A stretch of DNA of 19,096 bases from an uncultured Eubacteriales bacterium (GCA_934525065.1 CAKSYX010000035.1:1-19096), one strand, 5' to 3'. Shown: positions 1 to 7,662, counted from the stretch's first letter. Notes: generated by a model not told the origin, from the sequence alone. Numbers and translations: made by a program.

Positions 1-807
1 CTTGTTCTTGTTGTTATTGCTATCCCGATGTTCTTTTATGGTTTCAAAAATACCAAAGAACGCTTTACCTCAACCGAAGAACCGCCTTCATTCGGACACA
101 ATATCAAGCTCCTTTTCAAAAACAAGCAGCTCCTGCTTATTGTTCTTTCCGGTGTCCTCGGCGGAGCTAGGATGGTTTATTCTTACACCGGCGGACTTTA
201 CTTTGCAAAGTACGTTCTTAAAAACGAGGGCTTGTTCAGCCTGATTACGATGCTTGTTGTTCCCGGTGGACTTGTTGCTTCGGTTCTTGTTCCGTGGATG
301 AGCAAAAAATTCACCAAAAAGTGGGCTTACATTTACGTTCACATTCTCGGTGCGGTTGTAATGTTTGCAATGTATTTTATCGGATACGATGCTCCGTGGA
401 AGCTCGTCTTCTGCGCAGTGGGTCTTGTCCTTCTCGGTATTCCTCAGGGCGTCAATAATATCATTACATACGCGATGATCGGTGACACTGTTGACTATCT
501 TGAATGGAAAACCGGCGAAAGAGCCGAGGGTATCTGCTTTGCAATGCAGACGCTTATCAACAAAATCGGCATGGCTGTAGGCGCATTTATCGGCGTATTC
601 TCATATAGCTGGGCGGGAATCAATCCAAAGGCTTCTCCGGCAATTACACCGGAAGGCGAACAGCTCCTTTGGAACATTCTCATTCTTGCCGGTGCAATCA
701 GCATGGTCGGTACCATCATTCCGATGCTTTTCTATAAGATCACCGAAAGCAAGCAGAGAGAAATGGTTGCCGAAGTTGAAGAAAGAAAGGCTGCAAAAAC
801 AAAGTAA
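1..807 (+). CDS. GPH-family sugar:cation symporter, C-terminal part (5' end outside window)
   Basis: This is the C-terminal 268 residues of a membrane sugar transporter; the frame is open from base 1, so the N-terminal half lies upstream of the window. Several long hydrophobic segments alternate with short charged loops. The stretch around positions 466-560 contains YAMIGDTVDYLEWKTG followed by ERAEG, which is characteristic of the glycoside-pentoside-hexuronide (MelB-like) family of the major facilitator superfamily. Members import glycosides with a cation. The charged tail (about 25 residues rich in K, E and R) is cytoplasmic. An oligo-1,6-glucosidase-like gene starts 24 bp downstream with its own strong RBS, so the two are almost certainly co-transcribed and the likely cargo is an alpha-glucoside such as isomaltose or an isomalto-oligosaccharide. 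The family is seen in the sequence; the substrate is inferred only from the neighbour. Confidence 0.9.
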   Translation, partial: LVLVVIAIPMFFYGFKNTKERFTSTEEPPSFGHNIKLLFKNKQLLLIVLSGVLGGARMVYSYTGGLYFAKYVLKNEGLFSLITMLVVPGGLVASVLVPWMSKKFTKKWAYIYVHILGAVVMFAMYFIGYDAPWKLVFCAVGLVLLGIPQGVNNIITYAMIGDTVDYLEWKTGERAEGICFAMQTLINKIGMAVGAFIGVFSYSWAGINPKASPAITPEGEQLLWNILILAGAISMVGTIIPMLFYKITESKQREMVAEVEERKAAKTK

Positions 808-831
808 ACACCTTTGAAAGGAGAATATTCG

Positions 832-2505
832 ATGGAAAAGAAACGATGGTATAAAGACATTGCCGTTTATCAGATTTGGCCGCGCTCTTTCTGCGATTCA
901 AACGGAGACGGAATCGGCGATCTCAAAGGTATTCTTTCAAAGCTCGATTACATCAAAAGCCTTGGTGTTGATGCAATTTGGTTCTCACCGCTTTACACCT
1001 CACCGCAGAAGGACTACGGCTATGATATTGCAGATTATAAAAACATAGACCCTGCATACGGAACTCTTGAGGATTTTAAAACGGTTCTTGATGAAGCGCA
1101 CAAGAGAGGCCTCAAGGTCATTATGGACCTTGTTGTCAATCATACTTCCGACCAGAACGAGTGGTTCCTCGAAAGCAAAAAAAGTCGCGACAACAAGTAT
1201 AGTGATTATTATATTTGGCGTGACGGAAAAAGGAACGGCAAAAGACCGCCGAATAACTGGCTTTCAACCTTCCAGGGCAGAGCATGGGAATACTGCAAAG
1301 AAAGAGGTCAGTATTACCTTCATGTTTTTGCAAAGGAACAGCCAGACCTTAACATGGATAATCCGGCTGTGCGCGAAGAGGTCAAGGATATAATGCGCTT
1401 TTGGCTCGACATGGGTGTCGACGGTTTCCGTGAGGATGTCATTACATTTATCTCGAAAAGAGAAGGTCTTCCGAACGGATTTCCACTTCCTGTTGCAACC
1501 GGAATTGAGCATTACATGAATGGACCGCATCTTCGTGAGTACCTTGCCGAATTCAGAGAAGTTATTAACCAATATGACTGCTTCACCGTCGGTGAAGCTC
1601 CGATGATGACACCTGCGCGTGCCTTGAAGTTCATCAAAGAAGGGGACGGTCAGCTTCTTGATATGATGTTCCACTTCCAGCACATGGGTGCGGATAATAT
1701 CGTCACAAACTGGATTCTCACTCCCTTCAGACCCGGTCATCTTAAAGCCGTTTTTGCCAGATGGCAGAAAAAAATGGCAAAGGGAGGTGGCTGGAATGCC
1801 CTCTACCTGGAAAACCACGATCAGCCGAGAGTTGTCAGTCGTTACGGAAGTGAAAAGTATCGCGTTGAGAGCGCAAAAATGCTTGCAACGATGTGCTTCC
1901 TCCAAAGCGGAACCCCGTTTATTTATATGGGGCAGGAAATCGGCATGACGAACGCAAAAGAAATCAACAGCCTTGATATTTATAAGGACGTATCAACAAT
2001 AAATAACTACGGTATGTTCAAGGCTCTCGGTTTTTCGGAGAAGAATTTCCTCAAGGTTTGCCACCGTGCGGCTCGAGACAATGCAAGAACCTCAATGCAA
2101 TGGGATGATAGCCCAAACGCCGGATTCACAACCGGAACGCCATGGTTCTATACCAATCCCAATTATAAAGAAATCAACGTCAAGGCGGCAGAGGAAGATG
2201 AAAATTCGATTCTTAACTACTACCGCAAGCTGCTCAAGTTCCGCAAGGATAATGAAATCGTGAGATACGGCACTTTCAAAATGCTTAAGACCTGCTCAAG
2301 TATCTTTGCATATATCCGTGAGTACCAAGGACAAAAGCTTCTGGTGATCAGCTCCTTCTCGGACGGAGAAATTACGTTCAGAGCACCCGAAGATTTCAAC
2401 ATGGCAAAGGCCGAGCTTGTTCTTTCAAACTACGCTCAATGTCCTATCATTCACAACGGTTTTATGACAAAGCCGTATGAAACAAGGGCCTATTTACTCA
2501 AATAA
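832..2505 (+). CDS. malL: GH13 alpha-glucosidase, oligo-1,6-glucosidase type
   Basis: A cytoplasmic glycoside hydrolase of 557 residues, the usual size for GH13 subfamily 31, which releases glucose from the non-reducing end of short alpha-glucosides. The start is taken at ATG 832 because AAAGGAG lies at 817-823; an in-frame TTG at 814 overlaps that RBS and is unlikely. Conserved regions in order: the Ca-loop-like DSNGDGIGD (about 22-30), region I DLVVNH (99-104), region II GFREDV with nucleophile Asp202, region III FTVGEA with acid/base Glu255, region IV ENHDQPR with Asp330. The residue after the nucleophile is Val203; in characterised yeast and Bacillus enzymes Val here goes with alpha-1,6 (isomaltase) and Thr with alpha-1,4 (maltase) activity, so an isomaltase-type specificity is predicted. 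The residue before the nucleophile is Glu where relatives usually have Met. No signal peptide. The gene symbol is tentative. Confidence 0.92.
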   Translation: MEKKRWYKDIAVYQIWPRSFCDSNGDGIGDLKGILSKLDYIKSLGVDAIWFSPLYTSPQKDYGYDIADYKNIDPAYGTLEDFKTVLDEAHKRGLKVIMDLVVNHTSDQNEWFLESKKSRDNKYSDYYIWRDGKRNGKRPPNNWLSTFQGRAWEYCKERGQYYLHVFAKEQPDLNMDNPAVREEVKDIMRFWLDMGVDGFREDVITFISKREGLPNGFPLPVATGIEHYMNGPHLREYLAEFREVINQYDCFTVGEAPMMTPARALKFIKEGDGQLLDMMFHFQHMGADNIVTNWILTPFRPGHLKAVFARWQKKMAKGGGWNALYLENHDQPRVVSRYGSEKYRVESAKMLATMCFLQSGTPFIYMGQEIGMTNAKEINSLDIYKDVSTINNYGMFKALGFSEKNFLKVCHRAARDNARTSMQWDDSPNAGFTTGTPWFYTNPNYKEINVKAAEEDENSILNYYRKLLKFRKDNEIVRYGTFKMLKTCSSIFAYIREYQGQKLLVISSFSDGEITFRAPEDFNMAKAELVLSNYAQCPIIHNGFMTKPYETRAYLLK

Positions 2506-2536
2506 ACTTCTGAATTAAATTTGACAGTAAAAAAAC

Positions 2537-2579
2537 AAAGCTATAAATCCGAATTGATTTTTGTCGGATTTATAGCTTT
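2537..2579. terminator. Bidirectional intrinsic terminator between malL and ligA
   Basis: A perfect 16-bp inverted repeat (arms 2537-2552 and 2564-2579, loop of 11 nt) sits in the gap between two convergent genes. A T run follows the right arm and seven A (2529-2535) precede the left arm, so a U tail is made on both strands. It can stop the sugar operon from the left and ligA from the right. Confidence 0.9.
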
Positions 2580-2594
2580 TTGTGTATTATATTG

Positions 2595-4577
2595 TTATTT
2601 TATCATGTCCGCAAATTCGTCCTCAGAAATTACCCTTATTCCCAGTTCATTTGCTTTTCTCAACTTACTGCCTGCCGCTTCTCCGGCAAGAACGAAACTT
2701 GTCTTTTTAGAAACAGAGGATGCGCTTTTCCCGCCGAAGCTTTCAATTATTTCAGAAGCTTTGCTCCTTGTGAAAGTTGAAAGAGTTCCGGTCAAAACAA
2801 ATGTCATTCCGGCAAAGCGTTGATCTGTGCTTCTTTCTTTGCTTTTCATGTTCACGCCGGCACTTTTGAGAGCCTCAACAAGTTCACGACTCTTTTGCAG
2901 TGAGAAGAAGTCAACAACGCTCTGTGCCATGATACCGCCGAAACCATCTATTGAAGAAAGCTGATCAAGGTTTGCACTCATGAGTTCATCCATGTCTGAA
3001 AACTTGTTTTCAAGGATTTTTGCGGCTTTTTGACCTATGTGGTATATACCGAGAGCAAAAATCAGGCGATAAAGCTCGTTTTGCTTAGAGTTTTCAATTG
3101 CTGTTTGCAGGTTTTCAGCACTTTTTTTGCCCATTCTTTCTATTTTGGCGACCTCGTCAAAATTAAGCGAGTAAATGTCGGCTGCTGTTTTGATCATGCC
3201 CTTTTCAACGAGCACCGCAAGAATAGCATCACCCAGTCCTTCAATGTCCATTGCATCTCTTGAACAGAAGTGAATAAGATTTCTCAGAAGCTGGCTGGGA
3301 CAGTCCGGATTGAGACAGCGCAAGGCGGCCTCGTCAGGTTCACGAACGGTTTTTGAACCGCATGACGGACAGAATTCGGGCATGACGTAAACGGTTGGGT
3401 TTTCGCCATGAGCAGCAACCGCTACAACCTCAGGAATCACGTCACCGGCTTTTCGGATGATAATTTTGTCACCAATACATATACCTTTTTCCGTGATGAA
3501 GTCTTGGTTGTGCAGTGTTGCGCGGCTTACCGTTGAGCCGGCGATGAAAGTCGGCTCAAAAACAGCGGTTGGCGTCAGAACGCCGGTTCTTCCAACGTTG
3601 ATTTCAATGCCAAGCAGGGTGGTTTCTTTTTCCTCCGGTGGGTATTTGAAGGCGATTGCCCACTTTGGAAATTTTGCTGTTGAACCAAGGGTGCGGCGTT
3701 TTTCAAAATCATCGACCTTGATAACCGCACCGTCAATGTCAAAGCTCAGTTCACCGCGGACGGTGCCTATTCTGTCAATTTCTTCAAATGCTTCTTCAAT
3801 ATTTTTACACTCTTTATAAAACGGAATGATGTTAAACCCGAGAGAATGCAAAAACTCAAGCGACTCACGATGACCGGTCAAGGTTTTACCATCAATTTGC
3901 TGAATATTGAAAACAAAAATATCAAGCTTTCGCTGTCTGGTAATCTGCGGATTCTTTTGTCTGAGTGAGCCTGCTGCAGCATTGCGCGGATTTTTGAACG
4001 GTTTTTCTCCGTCTAATTCCTGTTTTTGAACAAGCTCTTCAAAAACTGATTTTGGCATATAAACTTCGCCGCGTACTTCAAGAAAAGCCGGAGCGTTGTT
4101 GATTCTCATTGGAATTGAAGAGATTGTTTTCAAATTTGCCGTAATATCTTCCCCGGTTGATCCGTCGCCGCGCGTTGAGCCGCGAACAAAAACACCGTTT
4201 TCATATTCAAGACTCACCGAAAGTCCGTCAATTTTTGGTTCGACAATATATTTAGCACTGCCAGTGCCCTCATGTACGCGGCGGTCAAAGTCTGAAAGCT
4301 CTTCTTTTGAAAATGCGTCCTGAAGGCTCTCCATTTTGACCTTATGCTCAACCGGAGAGAATTGGGAGCTTGCTTTTCCTCCAACGTGCTTTGTCGGCGA
4401 ATCCTCGGTTGAAAGTTCCGGATACTGCTCTTCAATTTCAATCAATTCGTGAAGCAGCCTGTCATACTCAAAGTCTTCAATCTCCGGCTCATCGTTTTCA
4501 TAATACTTTTTGTTATGATACTCTATGGTTTTGCGTAGCTCTCCTGCGCGCTTTTGTTTCGCTTCAAAGTCATTCAT
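2595..4577 (-). CDS. ligA: NAD-dependent DNA ligase LigA
   Basis: A full-length 660-residue bacterial DNA ligase, which seals 3'-OH/5'-phosphate nicks in replication and repair using NAD+ as adenylate donor. Domains in order: the NAD-binding Ia region (about 1-70, with the YYENDEPEI motif), the adenylation domain with the nucleophile lysine in KIDG (Lys115) and the STRGDGSTGEDIT motif (134-146), an OB fold with VGRTGVLTPTAVFEP, a four-cysteine zinc finger (Cys403, 406, 421, 426), helix-hairpin-helix repeats (about 430-580) and a C-terminal BRCT domain (about 585-660, with GMTFVLTGTL). All expected catalytic and metal residues are present. The ATG at 4577 has GGAGG (4588-4592) 10 nt upstream. 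It is transcribed alone from a promoter at 4632-4660 and ends before the shared terminator at 2537-2579. Confidence 0.98.
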   Translation of the reverse strand: MNDFEAKQKRAGELRKTIEYHNKKYYENDEPEIEDFEYDRLLHELIEIEEQYPELSTEDSPTKHVGGKASSQFSPVEHKVKMESLQDAFSKEELSDFDRRVHEGTGSAKYIVEPKIDGLSVSLEYENGVFVRGSTRGDGSTGEDITANLKTISSIPMRINNAPAFLEVRGEVYMPKSVFEELVQKQELDGEKPFKNPRNAAAGSLRQKNPQITRQRKLDIFVFNIQQIDGKTLTGHRESLEFLHSLGFNIIPFYKECKNIEEAFEEIDRIGTVRGELSFDIDGAVIKVDDFEKRRTLGSTAKFPKWAIAFKYPPEEKETTLLGIEINVGRTGVLTPTAVFEPTFIAGSTVSRATLHNQDFITEKGICIGDKIIIRKAGDVIPEVVAVAAHGENPTVYVMPEFCPSCGSKTVREPDEAALRCLNPDCPSQLLRNLIHFCSRDAMDIEGLGDAILAVLVEKGMIKTAADIYSLNFDEVAKIERMGKKSAENLQTAIENSKQNELYRLIFALGIYHIGQKAAKILENKFSDMDELMSANLDQLSSIDGFGGIMAQSVVDFFSLQKSRELVEALKSAGVNMKSKERSTDQRFAGMTFVLTGTLSTFTRSKASEIIESFGGKSASSVSKKTSFVLAGEAAGSKLRKANELGIRVISEDEFADMIK

Positions 4578-4595
4578 GGCCGTTTTTCCTCCGTG

Positions 4596-4614
4596 CGGCA
4601 GGTATATACTGCCG
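4596..4614 (-). promoter_or_regulatory. Inverted repeat in the ligA leader
   Basis: CGGCAG (4596-4601) and CTGCCG (4609-4614) flank an AT-rich 7-nt centre. The repeat lies between the predicted ligA transcription start and the GGAGG Shine-Dalgarno (4588-4592), three bases from the latter. It has no T tail, so it is not a terminator. It could be an operator or a leader hairpin that tunes ribosome access. The repeat is seen; the function is inference. Confidence 0.4.
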
Positions 4615-4631
4615 TTTTCAAATGTAACTTT

Positions 4632-4660
4632 ATTTTACCACAATCATCAGAAATTTTCAT
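4632..4660 (-). promoter_or_regulatory. Probable sigma-A promoter of ligA
   Basis: Read on the minus strand, an extended -10 TGG-TAAAAT (4640-4632) lies 17 bp from ATGAAA (4660-4655), a 4/6 match to the -35 consensus. It falls between the terminator of the upstream small gene and the ligA start, with predicted transcription start near 4625. Confidence 0.55.
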
Positions 4661-4670
4661 CAGATTTTAA

Positions 4671-4694
4671 AATAAAAAACCGCCTTTACGGCGG
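4671..4694 (-). terminator. Intrinsic terminator after the 72-residue gene
   Basis: On the minus strand a GC-only 5-bp stem (arms 4690-4694 and 4680-4684, 5-nt loop) starts four bases after the small gene's stop codon and is followed by TTTTTTATT. The stem is short but GC-rich with a good U tail, so it separates the small gene from ligA. Confidence 0.75.
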
Positions 4695-4698
4695 CCAA

Positions 4699-4917
4699 TT
4701 AAAGCTTAAACTCGCTTTCATCAAATGAAGCGTTGAACCTGATTCTCCTCGGTGTCCTTTTCAAAGGGTCATACTCAAAGCTGCGGCACGAAAAATCAAG
4801 CGCAACAACGCCGAAACGCTTGCAAAGTACCGCACTTCTGTCCTGCGGAAGTCTGCCCTTGAGGCAATACTCACAACGTTTTTCATAGTTTTTTCCGCTA
4901 AAAAGCTTTTGCCTCAT
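4699..4917 (-). CDS. Small conserved four-cysteine protein, function unknown
   Basis: A 72-residue protein with no signal peptide or membrane segment. It has Cys15-x2-Cys18, then Cys32 and Cys44, a spacing compatible with a small zinc- or iron-binding fold, followed by a basic PLKRTPRRIR stretch (51-60) and an acidic C-terminus (DESEF). I recognise the general pattern (CEYC, GRLPQD, VLCKRFGVV, CRSFEYDPLKRTP) as one that recurs in uncharacterised Clostridia proteins, but know no assigned function. The gene is supported as real by an extended -10 promoter just upstream (4946-4974), a GAGGAC RBS 8 nt before the ATG, and its own terminator (4671-4694). It lies between ylbJ and ligA, which suggests no job by itself. 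A nucleic-acid-binding role is possible from the basic tail but is speculation. Confidence 0.8.
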   Translation of the reverse strand: MRQKLFSGKNYEKRCEYCLKGRLPQDRSAVLCKRFGVVALDFSCRSFEYDPLKRTPRRIRFNASFDESEFKL

Positions 4918-4945
4918 AAAACACCGTCCTCAATTTACTTGTTGT

Positions 4946-4974
4946 ATTATAGCATATTGTTTTATATAATTCAA
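4946..4974 (-). promoter_or_regulatory. Strong sigma-A promoter of the four-cysteine gene
   Basis: On the minus strand TTGAAT (4974-4969), a 17-bp spacer, then a perfect TATAAT (4951-4946) preceded by TGC, an extended -10. The -35 box overlaps the ylbJ stop codon, so the small gene is uncoupled from ylbJ and probably expressed in vegetative cells. Confidence 0.8.
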
Positions 4975-6062
4975 GTTATTTTGTTCGTGCGCTTCTGACT
5001 GCTTACAACAAAATTGTTTCCTAAAAGCAGGAGTACACTCATTGCAATTAAACAGAGTGAAAAGGCGAGTGAAGGGCCGCTTGAAATGCTTACGTTTTGC
5101 GCACAAGAGGATGAAAGCGTTTCACTTGCAACCGGAAATATTTTGAGGAGCGCAAGGCAAAAGACGGATGACAATGCTCCGTGCAACAGTCTGAATGCAA
5201 AAAAGACCGGAGTCGACAGTCCTGAAAGAGAGATCTCGTTCATAATCTGAAAATGCGTACAAAGTCCGCCCCAGCCGACAGTACCTGCAATTACCGGTAA
5301 GGCAAAATTCTCACTGAGTCTTTTACAGCCGCAAGTGACTTCGAGTAATGCTGCTGAGAGCATTTGCGCTGAAGCTGAAGCAAAGAACGAATCTGTTATC
5401 GATAGTACAGCGGAGAAAAACAGTATTGAAAAGCAGATAAACAGCATGGCACGACCGCTTTTTTCAATTGAAGATGATATGGAAGAAAAAATTTCGTACC
5501 GGCAATTTGGAGCTTCGCTGCTAAATGTCGAATCGGTGTCTTTGAAAACTGTCAGCCTTGAAAAAATTCCGAGTATAAGAGAAGCAAGCAGAACTGAAAA
5601 ATATATTAAAAATCCGGCGTTTTTTGAACCGAGCATTGCAGACCCGACAGCACCGACAGCAAAAGAAGGTGAGGGAAGGACAGCAAAAAGAAGCAGCTTT
5701 TTGAAATCAGCCGAAGAAATTTCGCTCTGTTCAAAAAGTCTGCGCGCTGTAAATGCTCCGAGAGGATAGCCGCCGACAGCGGAAATAAGGATTACGGAGG
5801 AACAAAACGGGCTTAAATTAAAAATCAACCTTGTTGCCTTGCCAAGTATTCTACTCAGCTTTTCGCAAAAAACACTCGATGTGAATATCCCGGAAAGAAC
5901 CATGAACGGGAACAAAGAAGGAATAACCGTTTTTAAGCAAAGCTCAAGCCCTTCGCTTACACTCTTTGCGGTCTGCTTTGGAAAGAGTAAAAAGAAAAAA
6001 ACGCAGATGAAGAGTAAAAAACCGAATACTGTAAGCTTTAAAATAATGCTTGCTTTTTTCAT
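4971..6062 (-). CDS. ylbJ: YlbJ-like sporulation integral membrane protein
   Basis: A polytopic membrane protein of 363 residues with about eight or more hydrophobic segments, the first at about 8-28. The region around 94-104 (SAVGGYPLGAF) followed by TARRLFEQSEIS matches the glycine/proline-rich signature of YlbJ-type proteins, which carry nucleoside-recognition (Gate) domains. B. subtilis YlbJ (about 400 residues) is made in the mother cell under sigma-E and is needed for heat-resistant spores; its transported substrate is not established. The start is taken at ATG 6062, not GTG 6071, because GGTGAT (6072-6067) is a Shine-Dalgarno match placed correctly for it and overlaps the GTG. The gene is divergent from yqfC-yqfD, another mother-cell sporulation pair, which supports the call. 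The family is fairly certain from the signature and context; orthology is inferred. Confidence 0.82.
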   Translation of the reverse strand: MKKASIILKLTVFGFLLFICVFFFLLFPKQTAKSVSEGLELCLKTVIPSLFPFMVLSGIFTSSVFCEKLSRILGKATRLIFNLSPFCSSVILISAVGGYPLGAFTARRLFEQSEISSADFKKLLLFAVLPSPSFAVGAVGSAMLGSKNAGFLIYFSVLLASLILGIFSRLTVFKDTDSTFSSEAPNCRYEIFSSISSSIEKSGRAMLFICFSILFFSAVLSITDSFFASASAQMLSAALLEVTCGCKRLSENFALPVIAGTVGWGGLCTHFQIMNEISLSGLSTPVFFAFRLLHGALSSVFCLALLKIFPVASETLSSSCAQNVSISSGPSLAFSLCLIAMSVLLLLGNNFVVSSQKRTNKIT

Positions 6063-6097
6063 AACTATCACCGTTTAATTTTATGATTTTTTTTGCA

Positions 6098-6127
6098 GTG
6101 ATATTATAAATCCGGCTTACATAGCTA
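6098..6127 (+). promoter_or_regulatory. Candidate sigma-E-type promoter of yqfC-yqfD
   Basis: GTGATATT (6098-6105) resembles the sigma-E -35 consensus and is followed, after exactly 14 bp, by CATAGCTA (6120-6127), which keeps only the CATA half of the -10 consensus. The predicted start near 6134 leaves room for the AAGAAGGG RBS. The yqfC operon is sigma-E-dependent in B. subtilis, which is why this was sought. The -10 match is weak. Confidence 0.4.
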
Positions 6128-6157
6128 TGAAATAAAGAAAGAAGGGACTGCTTACTT

Positions 6158-6427
6158 ATGCAAAAGCGAATAAAAGAAAGAATTGAAGAATTGTCGTCAC
6201 TTGGCAGCGGCAACGAATTGTGTATGCCGCATATTGAGCTTTTTTCAAACCGAGAAGTAAATATAGAGGGCTGCCTTGGTATAATCGAATATAACAGCAG
6301 CTTAATCAAACTCAACTGCCGCGGAATGACCGTTAAATTCAACGGAGACAATCTTTGCATCGGCAACATGAATGACGGTCTTGCCTGCGTAACAGGAACA
6401 ATTGTTTCTGTTGAATTCGGTATGTAA
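6158..6427 (+). CDS. yqfC: Sporulation protein YqfC
   Basis: An 89-residue protein matching the YqfC family in size and layout: an N-terminal basic helix (KRIKERIEEL), MPHIELFSNREVNIEGCLGIIEY, and a beta-rich C-terminal half with KLNCRGMTVKFNGDNL. No membrane segment or signal peptide is evident. YqfC is conserved in spore formers, lies directly before yqfD, and in B. subtilis is expressed in the mother cell under sigma-E; its biochemical role is unknown. The AAGGG motif about 12 nt before the ATG is a mediocre, somewhat distant RBS, in contrast to the strong one of yqfD. A weak sigma-E-like promoter lies upstream at 6098-6127. Confidence 0.92.
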   Translation: MQKRIKERIEELSSLGSGNELCMPHIELFSNREVNIEGCLGIIEYNSSLIKLNCRGMTVKFNGDNLCIGNMNDGLACVTGTIVSVEFGM

Positions 6428-6439
6428 AGGAGGAAAGTA

Positions 6440-7627
6440 ATGAATCCGGTTAATCTTGTTCGTTTTTTGTTGGGCTATGTAAAATTCGGGGCTGTAGGCG
6501 GATTCAGAGAGCGATTTGTCAATCTTTGCGAACAAAAGAAACTTAGTGTACGCTCGCTGGTCTTTGAAGATGAAAGACTTGAGGGTTTTGTCTCAGCTCG
6601 CGGTTATAAGAAGCTTCGTTCCGTAGCAAAGCAAAGCGGAATGAAGCTCTTTTGCATTTCAAAATACGGATTGCCGTTCCTTTTGTTTAAAAACAGGAAC
6701 CGTGTCGGTCTTGCTGTCGGCGCGGCGTTTTTTGTGCTGTTTATGAGCATAATGTCGCTTTTCGTCTGGAGCATTGAAACAGTCGGGAGTGAGCGCATCA
6801 GCGAGGCTGAAATAGTGAGCGTTGCTGAGGAGTACGGACTTAGAACCGGTTGTTTTCGTCCGGCACTTGATGTTCATGAGATTTCAGACGGAATGATTAA
6901 GAGTCTTAACGGACGCCTGTTGTGGGCGGCAGTCAACGTTTCCGGAAGCAGAGCAGTTATTGAAGTGCGTGATTACATTGAAAAGCCTGAGAGTAAAACG
7001 TATTCAGAACCATGCAACCTTATTGCCGATTTTGACGGCTTGCTTCTCTCTCTTGAAGTACACAACGGAACAAAGGCAAATTTTGAGGGGAACGGCGTCA
7101 AAAAGGGCGACTTGCTCATCAGCGGCATAGTTGAAAACCGAGATTTATCATCAGTTTTTCATGAGGCGCGCGGAACAGTAACTGCTCTTCATAACGACAC
7201 CGTAACAGCTAAAGAGCCATTAAAAGGTCAACAAAAATGTTATATTGCCAAAAGGAGTGTGTACTCTCTAAAACTGTTTTGGCTGAAAATTCCGCTCGGC
7301 TTTTTCAAAAACGGCGGAAGCTATGATGAATTCAAAAGCGAAAATGAGTTTCGGCTCGACTCCCATCCAATGCCGTTTTCCTTGGAAAAAGAAACACGGT
7401 TATATTATACAATTGAAAGCGAAAGCAGAGGCCTTGAAAAGGAAAACGTTTTCGATGAATATACCAGGTATTACTATGAAAAATACAAAAACACTAATGT
7501 TTTGAAAACAAGTATTTCAGTTAAAAACAACGGTAAGGAATTGATAGTTTCCGGTAACAGCCGCTGTGTCGATTTTATGGGCGTAAAGCAAAAAATAAAT
7601 TTTGAAAATCAGAGTAAAAACTTTTGA
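6440..7627 (+). CDS. yqfD: Sporulation membrane protein YqfD
   Basis: A 395-residue protein of the normal family length. The N-terminal cytoplasmic part (about 1-85) is followed by one transmembrane helix (about 92-112, around LAVGAAFFVLFMSIMSLFVW) and a large extracytoplasmic domain that starts with SIETVGSERISEAEIV, a POTRA/FtsQ-like beta region typical of YqfD. The C-terminal part (about 190-360) contains a GNGVKKGDLLISG segment reminiscent of membrane-fusion-type barrel domains. YqfD is a mother-cell sporulation protein (sigma-E regulon in B. subtilis, also known as stage IV related) required for efficient sporulation in several clostridia; its mechanism is not defined. The RBS AAAGGAGG (6426-6433) overlaps the yqfC stop codon, so the pair is one operon with translational proximity. 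Confidence 0.93.
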   Translation: MNPVNLVRFLLGYVKFGAVGGFRERFVNLCEQKKLSVRSLVFEDERLEGFVSARGYKKLRSVAKQSGMKLFCISKYGLPFLLFKNRNRVGLAVGAAFFVLFMSIMSLFVWSIETVGSERISEAEIVSVAEEYGLRTGCFRPALDVHEISDGMIKSLNGRLLWAAVNVSGSRAVIEVRDYIEKPESKTYSEPCNLIADFDGLLLSLEVHNGTKANFEGNGVKKGDLLISGIVENRDLSSVFHEARGTVTALHNDTVTAKEPLKGQQKCYIAKRSVYSLKLFWLKIPLGFFKNGGSYDEFKSENEFRLDSHPMPFSLEKETRLYYTIESESRGLEKENVFDEYTRYYYEKYKNTNVLKTSISVKNNGKELIVSGNSRCVDFMGVKQKINFENQSKNF

Positions 7628-7634
7628 ATCACTA

Positions 7635-7662
7635 TTCACAAATTCTGAAAACGTGGTATAAT
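7635..7662 (+). promoter_or_regulatory. Sigma-A promoter of phoH-ybeY-dgkA-tcdA
   Basis: TTCACA (7635-7640, 5/6 match) and a perfect TATAAT (7657-7662) are separated by 16 bp, and TGG precedes the -10 to make it extended. Predicted start is near 7669. It lies right after the yqfD stop codon, so the housekeeping genes can be transcribed apart from the sporulation pair. Confidence 0.8.

Noticed and set aside
814..831. TTG start giving six extra residues to the GH13 enzyme
   Set aside because: The AAAGGAG ribosome binding site (817-823) lies inside this extension and is correctly spaced for ATG 832.
1264..1905. 213-codon ORF on the - strand inside the GH13 gene
   Set aside because: It is antisense to catalytic regions of a clearly conserved enzyme and has no recognisable domain; it reflects codon bias of the real gene.
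6130..6157. Alternative strong RBS or earlier start for yqfC
   Set aside because: No in-frame earlier start is better placed; the ATG at 6158 gives the standard YqfC length despite its weak, distant AAGGG.
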